Shown here one piece after another: positions 1 through 4,895 of a DNA stretch of 9,417 nucleotides. Source of the stretch: Desulfosporosinus sp. Lineage in GTDB: Bacteria > Bacillota > Desulfitobacteriia > Desulfitobacteriales > Desulfitobacteriaceae. The notes below the pieces were generated by a model, which ran no database searches, was not told the DNA's origin, and saw nothing but the letters and a program-made list of their open reading frames with translations. The position numbers were made by a program, and so were the translations under genes. The stretch spans positions 1 through 9,417 of the forward strand of contig JADQBO010000427.1 of the NCBI GenBank assembly GCA_016278585.1. The letters run 5' to 3'. How positions within the stretch are numbered: position 1 is the first letter of the stretch; every line of letters begins with the position of its first letter.

Positions 1-24
1 TCCGATCTATCTTTTATTTTATTT

Positions 25-1422
25 TTAGCGAAATGCCTCACATTCATTGCGCAGCACCCGCGTACAAACCTTTTCCCCCTGTTCAGTCAAGGCCTGTTCA
101 TCAACACCTAACAACTGGCCGTCCCTAAATACAACCTTACCATTGACCATCGTCAGCCAAACCGGACCGGTTACGCCGACCCGCGCCAGTATATTTTTAG
201 GGTCATGCAAGGTTCCCGTTAGTTCCAGCACACCGGTGTTAATCATAAATAAGTCAGCGGCTTTTCCAACCTCCAACGACCCCAGTTTATCTCGTCCCAG
301 TGTTTTTGCACCGTTAACCGTTGCAATTTTCAGCAACTCGTAAGGTGAAAGACAACCCCCTCGTACTTTGCTGTGGTAAGCTTGCATCAGATAGGCCATC
401 CTAAGCGAATCCAGCAGACTTGAACTATCATTGGTTGCTGAACCATCGCATCCAAGACTAATGATGACATTATCCTTCTGGAGGGCTTTCATATCGAGGA
501 TCGGAAAACCGCCCAAGACAGCCGGTGCGGGACAATGAGAAACACCAGTACCGCTTTTACCCATTACCTTGAATTCGTCAGGCTGCAGCTCCCATCCATG
601 GGCTATCCAAACATCCGGGCCGATAAAGCCGATTTCCTCACACCATTCAAGGGTTCGCTTATTCCAGCGCTCCTGCATAATAACGTTTTCTCCCTCACCA
701 AGATGGGTATGAAGTCGTACGCCTCTTGTCCTGGCCAGAGCGACCGATTCTTTGAAGGTTTCTATGTAACTGTTGATCGGTTGGCAGGGCGCCACTACGA
801 TTTGATGCATGGAAAAGGATGTCGGATCATGATACAAATCAATCAGACGCTCACAATCGGAAATAAATTCGTCTGTCGTTTCCAGCATATCGTCAGGAAT
901 TGTGCTCCCTTTGCTGCGTGGAAGTGTATTCGTGCCTCTGCCTGCGTGATACCTAATGCCTAGTTGGGCAGCCGCTTCCATCTGCCGGTCGACCAGCAGC
1001 TTGCCCGCTGCGCGTGTATAGCAATACTGGTGATCAAAAGCACTGGTGCATCCGTGCTTTAGCAAGTCTCCCATGGCCGTTAATGAAGAGTAGTAAATGA
1101 CCTCTGAATCAACTTTTTGAAAAATACGATAGATTTTGTCCAACCATTCGACCACTAACATATTGGGATAATCTATGGTCATTAGGTTGCGGACAAACGT
1201 CTGAAAAAAATGGTGATGAGTGTTGATGAGACCCGGATAAACGAATTTGTTACGCCCATCGATCACTTCAGCATCCTGCGACGGCAAATTCTTGCCTATC
1301 TGCATAATCTGCGGACCCTCGATAAGCATATCAGTATCGTAAAACACTTGATCTCCAGCGTCACAAGTCACAATTGCCTTTGCATTTTTAATTAAGATTT
1401 TCTTTCCCATCGTTGACTTCAT
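25..1422 (-). CDS. Amidohydrolase, 8-oxoguanine deaminase-like (COG0402)
   Basis: Probable cytosolic metal-dependent deaminase of the amidohydrolase superfamily, in the group holding 8-oxoguanine deaminase, hydroxyatrazine-type hydrolases and SsnA. The 465-residue length is usual. Visible motifs: the HxH metal pair in THHHFFQ (H69, H71), DH at 130-131, RLHTHLGE (H238, H240, E243), IAHG (H275), SHCP at 295-298 and the catalytic Asp in GCDGSATND (D326). DHQY, APC and GCDGSA resemble 8-oxoguanine deaminases, but the stretch after SHCP (APAVLGGFPI) differs from the SSNMRL-type sequence I associate with that enzyme, so the substrate may be another purine or triazine-like ring. The first ATG has GAAAGG only 2 nt upstream; ATG at codon 5 is the alternative, 14 nt away. 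A MerR-type promoter precedes the gene. Sampled 60-base lines are about 45-63% G+C, against about 35-40% in lines sampled from neighbouring genes. Family is sure; substrate is not. Confidence 0.9.
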   Translation of the reverse strand: MKSTMGKKILIKNAKAIVTCDAGDQVFYDTDMLIEGPQIMQIGKNLPSQDAEVIDGRNKFVYPGLINTHHHFFQTFVRNLMTIDYPNMLVVEWLDKIYRIFQKVDSEVIYYSSLTAMGDLLKHGCTSAFDHQYCYTRAAGKLLVDRQMEAAAQLGIRYHAGRGTNTLPRSKGSTIPDDMLETTDEFISDCERLIDLYHDPTSFSMHQIVVAPCQPINSYIETFKESVALARTRGVRLHTHLGEGENVIMQERWNKRTLEWCEEIGFIGPDVWIAHGWELQPDEFKVMGKSGTGVSHCPAPAVLGGFPILDMKALQKDNVIISLGCDGSATNDSSSLLDSLRMAYLMQAYHSKVRGGCLSPYELLKIATVNGAKTLGRDKLGSLEVGKAADLFMINTGVLELTGTLHDPKNILARVGVTGPVWLTMVNGKVVFRDGQLLGVDEQALTEQGEKVCTRVLRNECEAFR

Positions 1423-1457
1423 TACCTTTCTATTTGTCGATGTTGATTCTTATATCG

Positions 1458-1478
1458 GCAACGGTTGTTAACCGTTGC
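1458..1478. repeat. Perfect 9-bp-arm palindrome in amidohydrolase leader
   Basis: The arms GCAACGGTT (1458-1466) and AACCGTTGC (1470-1478) are exact reverse complements with a 3-nt centre. The site lies just downstream of the expected transcription start of the MerR-type promoter and about 35 bp before the amidohydrolase start codon. It could be a second operator blocking initiation, or a hairpin at the 5' end of the mRNA. The sequence shows the symmetry only; the role is inferred. Confidence 0.6.
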
Positions 1479-1489
1479 TACTATTTCAT

Positions 1490-1520
1490 AGTCTATACCC
1501 TATAGTTACTATAGGGTCAA
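1490..1520 (-). promoter_or_regulatory. MerR-type promoter with operator palindrome
   Basis: On the minus strand, -35 TTGACC (1515-1520) is separated from -10 TAGACT (1490-1495) by 19 bp, longer than the usual 17. The spacer carries a perfect palindrome with arms ACCCTATAGT (1497-1506) and ACTATAGGGT (1508-1517) around one base. An overlong spacer filled by a dyad is the hallmark of promoters activated by MerR-family regulators, which underwind the DNA to realign the two boxes. The only gene in line is the amidohydrolase. No MerR gene is present here, so the regulator and its inducer are unknown. A TATAGA at 17-bp spacing overlaps the -10 and might give basal transcription. Confidence 0.78.
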
Positions 1521-1544
1521 GTCTCATTTTCAACAAACATGACA

Positions 1545-1565
1545 AGGGGACGGGGTTATTGACAA
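1545..1565 (+). repeat. Left inverted repeat flanking acetyltransferase gene
   Basis: This 21-bp stretch (A, then GGGGACGGGGTT, then ATTGACAA) matches the reverse complement of 2173-2193 at 20 of 21 positions; the one difference is A against G at position 14. The two copies point inward and enclose a single gene. GGGGACGG-type motifs recall REP-like sequences associated with Y1 (IS200/REP-type) transposases; that link is from memory and is inference here. Confidence 0.8.
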
Positions 1566-1587
1566 CATTTAAAAATGTTGTCAATAA
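1556..1587. repeat. Perfect 15-bp-arm palindrome at left end of cassette
   Basis: Arms TTATTGACAACATTT (1556-1570) and its exact reverse complement (1573-1587) surround AA. The left arm starts inside the left inverted repeat, so the inner half of that repeat is repeated in opposite orientation. Its right side merges with the T-tract of the acetyltransferase terminator as read on the minus strand. It may be a hairpin recognised by a transposase or an extension of the terminator. Confidence 0.6.
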
Positions 1588-1591
1588 AAAA

Positions 1592-1618
1592 AGCAGGGCA
1601 CCTAAGACGCGCCCTGCT
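1592..1618 (-). terminator. Intrinsic terminator of GNAT gene
   Basis: AGCAGGGC (1592-1599) pairs with GCCCTGCT (1611-1618) over an 11-nt loop. Read on the minus strand the stem is followed by a run of T residues (1591 back to 1586). The stem overlaps the TAG stop codon at 1617-1619, giving a very compact gene end inside the inverted-repeat unit. Confidence 0.85.
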
Positions 1619-2099
1619 AAACCGTTTCCGCCAAAACTACGGATGTTTCAACTTGCCGATCTGGTATATTCCAATACTTCTTTAGCAAGATATTTTTTCT
1701 ATCCATTGAAACAACTTTAAATCCAAACTTTTCATAGAATCTAATAGCCCATACGGCTGCTGCCCATGTTCCTATTAGTATCGGCATATTTGTTAAATTT
1801 TTGAGATGCAATAGTAGTTTTCCGCCTATTCCTGAGTTTCTATTGACAGTTCTGACATAAGCATGTCTAATCAACGAAACGTTATCAACACGTTGAAGGC
1901 CCATAACTCCTAGCAATTGACCATCCTTTTCATACCACCAAAACTCAACACCCTCCTTAATTTCGTCCAAAAGTTTTTCTCTTGTCATATAGGGTTCTTT
2001 CCATCGATCAGACGGAATAATGCCTTTGTAAGCTTGGGCAGCGTCATTAATTATTGCAAAAATGGCTTCACTATCACCTAATTCACATTTCCGAATCAC
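1617..2099 (-). CDS. GNAT family N-acetyltransferase
   Basis: Acetyl-CoA-dependent N-acetyltransferase of 160 residues, a usual length for a one-domain GNAT protein and presumably cytosolic. The acetyl-CoA binding motif is visible as NRNSGIGGKLLLHL (about 88-101), an R/QxxGxG/A form. It is followed by a beta-bulge region (PILIGTWAA) and the C-terminal motif RFYEKFGFKVV near 121-131. Acidic patch and strand pattern at 2-25 fit the fold. The start is GTG, chosen because GGGAGGAG lies 8 nt upstream; no in-frame ATG fits better. The acceptor cannot be deduced: small amine, antibiotic, amino acid or ribosomal protein are all possible. The gene stands alone between inverted repeats with its own promoter and terminator, so it may be a mobile passenger. 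Confidence 0.88.
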   Translation of the reverse strand: MIRKCELGDSEAIFAIINDAAQAYKGIIPSDRWKEPYMTREKLLDEIKEGVEFWWYEKDGQLLGVMGLQRVDNVSLIRHAYVRTVNRNSGIGGKLLLHLKNLTNMPILIGTWAAAVWAIRFYEKFGFKVVSMDRKNILLKKYWNIPDRQVETSVVLAETV

Positions 2100-2150
2100 A
2101 CTTCATTCTCCTCCCAAACAGATTCATAGGTATACTTCCTAGCTGCAACG

Positions 2151-2179
2151 ATTTTAGGTTAAGCCGTATGTATTGTCAA
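2151..2179 (-). promoter_or_regulatory. Sigma-A promoter of GNAT gene, -35 in the repeat
   Basis: TTGACA (2174-2179) and TAAAAT (2151-2156) are 17 bp apart on the minus strand, a near-consensus vegetative promoter about 50 bp before the GTG start. The -35 box is the inner end of the right inverted repeat, so the repeat itself contributes promoter function. Confidence 0.75.
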
Positions 2180-2193
2180 CAACCCCGTCCCCT
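2173..2193 (-). repeat. Right inverted repeat flanking acetyltransferase gene
   Basis: Reverse complement of 1545-1565 with one mismatch in 21. As read on the minus strand it begins AGGGGACGGGG and ends TTGACAA. Similarity stops sharply at the outer end, where the flanking bases on the two sides are unrelated. Confidence 0.8.
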
Positions 2194-2283
2194 ACTTTTA
2201 CTTATTATTTGTAATCTTCTTATTTCAAGGCGTTTTTTAATATTCCTTCTGAAAAAAGACATAACCTATAAAATTTATTAAGA

Positions 2284-2312
2284 CAAAAGAGACCATAATT
2301 TGGCCTCTTTTG
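2284..2312 (-). terminator. Terminator after MBL/lamin-tail gene
   Basis: CAAAAGAGACC (2284-2294) and GGCCTCTTTTG (2302-2312) form an 11-bp stem over a 7-nt loop. In the minus-strand RNA the one irregular pair is a G-U wobble. The stem lies 22 bp after the hydrolase stop codon. The distal arm is itself T-rich, but the tract beyond it (TCTTAATAAATTTT) is interrupted, so efficiency may be modest. Confidence 0.7.
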
Positions 2313-2334
2313 AGATTTTCTATGCTATTTTAAA

Positions 2335-3792
2335 TTAGTATCTTGAGACCAGCTTACCTGCTGCGTTATAAAGTACACCAGGATCCCCACTATTATTCCA
2401 TATATTCGCGTTTCCCCAGATTAGCTGATTGCCTCCTGCTTGTACCCCTTTACCACTTAATATTTGTAGAGTTCCGCCAGCTTGAATTGTCGTACCTGCT
2501 GGGAAGTTAAAGGTTTGTGAGCCAGTTTCACTTACTATCTTCCAACCAGTAAGATCCACAGTAGAACTGCCTGTATTCTTGAGTGTAACAATTTCTCCTG
2601 ATAGATCAATATTAGTTATTTTGACTCCCCCATTTGACGGAGTTGGGTTAGAGGTTGTTGGTGTATTGGTTGGTTCTGTTGATGATTTTGTTGTTGGCGC
2701 TGGTTTCGAAGTTGCCGGTGGAGCTTGGGGCTTAATTGGTGAAGATGCTTTATCAAAGGTTACAGTGGTTCCGTCTGATGTGGCAATAATAGTTCCGGAT
2801 TGATCAGTACGGAAAACTGGAATTCCTTCATTAGAAAGCCTAGTAAGAGCATCAGGATGAGGATGTCCGTAATTGTTCCCACTGCCAACAGAAATGACAG
2901 CGAATTTAGGTGAAACAGCTTTTAAGAACGAAGTTGTGGTAGAAGTTCCACTTCCATGATGTCCTACTTTTAAAACAGTCGCTTTTAAATTCTGATCAGA
3001 TCTAAGCATTTCACCTTCGGATACGCTTTCGGCATCCCCAGTCATTAGAAACGATGTCTCTCCATGGGTAATTTTAAGGACTGCACTATAATCATTCGTA
3101 TCATCAAACTCAGAACTTATAGGAGCTAAGAAAACACCCGATAATCCGTCAACATCGAGATTGACTCCTGATTTTGTCTGAATTCTTTTAGCACCACTCG
3201 CTTTGACTGCAGCAACGAAGGCCTCGAAAGTCTGTGTGTTAGCAGTTGCATTAGGCATATAAACCTGATTGGTTTTAATGCTATTGATTACGGTATCAAG
3301 TCCGCCAATATGATCTTCATGGGGGTGAGTGGCTACCATAGCGGATAGTTCTTTTACGCCTTGGGACTTAAGATAATTTACTACTGCAGTACCATCATCA
3401 TTGTTTCCCCCATCAATTAAGATTGAAGCTCCTGTGGGAGATTGAATTAAGATGCTATCTGCTTGTCCAACATCGATGAAATGTACTTTTAACGTTCCAG
3501 ATCCTGTTGGAGTAATAGCAGGATCAACTTGATTTTCTGATGGTTCCTGATCCGATTTAGTTGACTCATTTGATGTCTCAATGGCAGCAGTTTCAGCGGG
3601 TATTACCGCTGTAAGCTGGGCATCCTCCGAATTGCCAAATGCAATTCCTAAAAAGAATAATCCGAACACGATTGACAGTAATATTCTAGGTACTTTGCCA
3701 AACCTTTTATATTTCCAAAGCAAAAAGATGCCAACCGGAGCTAGCAAGACAAGCATAAGAAACATAAACCAGGTCTTTTCATAAAATTTCAC
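2335..3792 (-). CDS. Membrane-anchored ComEC-like MBL hydrolase with lamin-tail domain
   Basis: A 485-residue protein in four parts. (1) Two hydrophobic segments at about 8-26 and 36-53, joined by a basic turn (KYKRFGK), which by the positive-inside rule puts the rest outside the cell. (2) An acidic, Ser/Thr-rich linker to about 98. (3) A metallo-beta-lactamase fold at about 100-345 with THPHEDH (H156, H158, D160, H161), TGDAES (251-256), GHHGS (277-281) and YGHPHP (308-313). This is the ComEC C-terminal/Rec2 type, thought to act as a nuclease or phosphodiesterase. (4) A Pro/Thr linker (352-388) and a C-terminal lamin-tail-like beta domain (390-485; TGWKIV, FNFPAGTTI). The start is GTG with AGGAG 11 nt upstream. 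It follows the DUF3006 gene by 14 bp. It is not full ComEC: the competence channel is missing. The substrate is unknown; extracellular nucleic acid is a guess. Confidence 0.88.
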   Translation of the reverse strand: MKFYEKTWFMFLMLVLLAPVGIFLLWKYKRFGKVPRILLSIVFGLFFLGIAFGNSEDAQLTAVIPAETAAIETSNESTKSDQEPSENQVDPAITPTGSGTLKVHFIDVGQADSILIQSPTGASILIDGGNNDDGTAVVNYLKSQGVKELSAMVATHPHEDHIGGLDTVINSIKTNQVYMPNATANTQTFEAFVAAVKASGAKRIQTKSGVNLDVDGLSGVFLAPISSEFDDTNDYSAVLKITHGETSFLMTGDAESVSEGEMLRSDQNLKATVLKVGHHGSGTSTTTSFLKAVSPKFAVISVGSGNNYGHPHPDALTRLSNEGIPVFRTDQSGTIIATSDGTTVTFDKASSPIKPQAPPATSKPAPTTKSSTEPTNTPTTSNPTPSNGGVKITNIDLSGEIVTLKNTGSSTVDLTGWKIVSETGSQTFNFPAGTTIQAGGTLQILSGKGVQAGGNQLIWGNANIWNNSGDPGVLYNAAGKLVSRY

Positions 3793-3806
3793 GCTTAATA
3801 ATTCTC

Positions 3807-4007
3807 CTATTCATCAAAGAAATTGTCCAACAGTTTTTTTGCTTGGTTCTGCCGTTCTTCAGTCCTCTCGACGTTCACCTTAATATGAATCTCGATAACA
3901 TCCCCTTCTTTAGCAGCACTTGGGAGTAACGATTTTGGGACGTTGAATACTTGCCGGTCCATCTCAATAACGGCCCAGTCACCCTCAAATCGATCAATGA
4001 TATACAT
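3807..4007 (-). CDS. DUF3006 family small protein
   Basis: A 66-residue protein that starts MYIIDRFEGDWAVIE, the typical opening of DUF3006, followed by VPKSLLPSAAKEGDVI and a charged helical C-terminus (ERTEERQNQAKKLLDNFFDE). The fold is probably a small beta-barrel plus helix; the function is unknown. I chose the ATG at 4007 because AGAGGTG lies 4 nt upstream. A longer reading from TTG at 4025 has no such site. DUF3006 genes often precede ComEC-like MBL hydrolases. Here the TAG stop is embedded in the TAGGAG ribosome binding site of the next gene, which implies coupled translation and a shared role. Confidence 0.88.
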   Translation of the reverse strand: MYIIDRFEGDWAVIEMDRQVFNVPKSLLPSAAKEGDVIEIHIKVNVERTEERQNQAKKLLDNFFDE

Positions 4008-4047
4008 TGAACACCTCTCTTTCAAGATTCAACCCATCAATTCACTA

Positions 4048-4076
4048 AGTATCATCAACACACGGTTAATTGTAAA
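4048..4076 (-). promoter_or_regulatory. Candidate proximal promoter of DUF3006-MBL operon
   Basis: TTTACA (4071-4076), 17 bp, GATACT (4048-4053) on the minus strand, about 40 bp before the DUF3006 start codon. The match is 5/6 and 4/6, so this is moderate. The stronger candidate lies at 4215-4242; the operon may have both. Confidence 0.4.
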
Positions 4077-4146
4077 ACAGTTATGGAAAAATGCGAAGTG
4101 GAAAATACAGGATATTGGAATAGGCTACTATAATGAGTCATGCAAA

Positions 4147-4192
4147 GGGCAGCCTCAAGATTGAACTAAAATGTCCTTCTTGAAGGCTGCCC
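4147..4192 (-). other. Long-stem hairpin in DUF3006-MBL leader
   Basis: GGGCAGCC plus TCAAGA (4147-4160) pairs with TCTTGA, a bulged A, and GGCTGCCC (4178-4192), a 14-bp stem with one bulge and a 17-nt loop. On the minus strand it is followed by only three T residues (TTTGCATG). It lies downstream of the ccdC-like stop and of a TTGACA/TATCAT promoter. It could therefore be the ccdC-like terminator, an attenuator in the leader of the next operon, or a small dispersed palindromic repeat. I cannot decide from one copy. Confidence 0.6.
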
Positions 4193-4214
4193 AAATTTGT
4201 AGTCAGTCAACGTA

Positions 4215-4242
4215 ATGATAGAATCATTTTATTAATTGTCAA
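4215..4242 (-). promoter_or_regulatory. Candidate distal promoter of DUF3006-MBL operon
   Basis: TTGACA (4237-4242), 16 bp, TATCAT (4215-4220) on the minus strand: 6/6 and 5/6 to the sigma-A consensus. It begins 20 bp after the ccdC-like stop codon. A short palindrome, AATGAT-AGA-ATCATT (4214-4228), covers its -10. A transcript from here would have a leader of about 200 nt that includes the hairpin at 4147-4192. Confidence 0.55.
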
Positions 4243-4262
4243 CAGGAGTTTATAAGATTGAT

Positions 4263-4778
4263 TCAATGACTTTGCTTAAGTTCATCGAGATATCCGTTAT
4301 CGAGTTGTCTTTTCAATTTTCTAAACCCAATATACATACTGATACGCCATGGTAGGATCATGCTAAAGGCTAGGATGAAGAAAATGCCGCTCATTTGGGC
4401 AGGATCGATATGTATGGTCTCAGCAAGGACAATTTTACCAATCATTCTTAAAGCCACTAGACTTATCAAAGCTGCTAAAAACAGCTTTGAGCGTTGGAGA
4501 TAGATTTGATTGCCCCGAATTTCAAATTTAGACGTTTTTATTAAGATGATCGAGAAAAGCATCCCCATTACAACAGAACTTATCAGTTCAGGTAATGTTG
4601 GTCTAAACATGGGTAGAATAAACATACTCGCACCAGTAGCCATAAAAAGTGGCGGTAAAATAATTTTAATGGCTACTGCCGGTTTTTTTGTGTTTCTCAA
4701 TCGAACAAAATTAACGACAACCACCATTAACAAGGACACAACGATTGATGCAATAACTAAAAACTGTTTTGTTAACAT
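4263..4778 (-). CDS. ccdC: CcdC-like integral membrane protein
   Basis: A 171-residue polytopic membrane protein matching the Bacillus CcdC family (DUF1453). The match rests on KIILPPLFMATGASMFILPMF near 38-58, SIILIKTSKFEIRGNQIYLQRSK near 76-98, and FFILAFSMILPWRISMYIGFRKL near 132-154. Hydrophobic segments lie at about 5-27, 38-58, 63-81, 99-118 and 129-148. In Bacillus, ccdC sits next to ccdA, which is needed for cytochrome c maturation, but CcdC itself is dispensable and its role is unclear. Here there is no ccdA or thioredoxin-like gene beside it, so the gene name marks homology rather than function. Start ATG has GAAAGG 6 nt upstream. The gene appears to be transcribed alone. Confidence 0.85.
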   Translation of the reverse strand: MLTKQFLVIASIVVSLLMVVVVNFVRLRNTKKPAVAIKIILPPLFMATGASMFILPMFRPTLPELISSVVMGMLFSIILIKTSKFEIRGNQIYLQRSKLFLAALISLVALRMIGKIVLAETIHIDPAQMSGIFFILAFSMILPWRISMYIGFRKLKRQLDNGYLDELKQSH

Positions 4779-4816
4779 GACTAACCTTTCTGTCGTCCAT
4801 TCTTACCCTATTATAA

Positions 4817-4854
4817 TATAACTCTTTGCCTTAATAATAAAGCAAAGAGTTATA
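4817..4854. repeat. 13-bp-arm palindrome between permease and ccdC-like gene
   Basis: TATAACTCTTTGC (4817-4829) and its exact reverse complement (4842-4854) enclose a 12-nt A/T-rich loop. It follows the permease stop by about 40 bp and could be the operon terminator, but there is no clean T-run on either strand. The right arm contains the -10 box of the candidate ccdC-like promoter, so it could equally be an operator over the start site. Confidence 0.65.
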
Positions 4855-4876
4855 GTTTAGCCACTCCTGGTGTCAA
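4849..4876 (-). promoter_or_regulatory. Promoter of ccdC-like gene
   Basis: TTGACA (4871-4876), 16 bp, TATAAC (4849-4854) on the minus strand, a strong sigma-A match about 70 bp before the start codon. The -10 is part of the palindrome at 4817-4854. A second TATAAT lies at 4810-4815 but lacks a recognisable -35. Confidence 0.6.
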
Positions 4877-4895
4877 TGTTTCTTTAGAAACTATT

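Larger units (their letters stand above)
1545..2193. mobile_element. Putative inverted-repeat-bounded acetyltransferase cassette
   Basis: A 649-bp unit bounded by 21-bp inverted repeats (20/21 identical) contains exactly one gene, a GNAT acetyltransferase, with its own promoter and terminator. Such a compact self-contained unit suggests a non-autonomous element moved in trans, or a passenger gene caught between two REP-like sequences. It encodes no transposase. I could not find a clear target-site duplication outside the repeats, which would be expected to be absent for IS200/IS605-like movement. Mobility is inferred from structure alone. Confidence 0.5.

Noticed and set aside
1..24. Terminator after the amidohydrolase gene
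   Set aside because: Only T-rich sequence is visible and no stem can be formed within the window; the real end may lie to the left.
535..963. Plus-strand open frame of 142 codons inside the amidohydrolase gene
   Set aside because: It lies wholly opposite a gene with strong family motifs, has no ribosome binding site that I could see, and its translation resembles no known protein.
1530..2215. Target-site duplication around the inverted-repeat unit
   Set aside because: I compared the bases just outside both repeats and found no convincing matching direct repeat.
2335..3792. Full-length ComEC competence channel
   Set aside because: Only the MBL domain resembles ComEC. The protein has two membrane segments instead of the multi-pass channel, and no DNA-uptake genes are nearby.
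4008..4025. TTG start adding six residues to the DUF3006 protein
   Set aside because: The ATG at 4007 has AGAGGTG at the right distance and starts at the family's conserved MYIIDRFEG.
4878..4891. Short hairpin GTTTCT-TT-AGAAAC after the permease gene
   Set aside because: Six-bp A/T-rich arms without a T-run are too weak to call; the larger palindrome at 4817-4854 is the better candidate.
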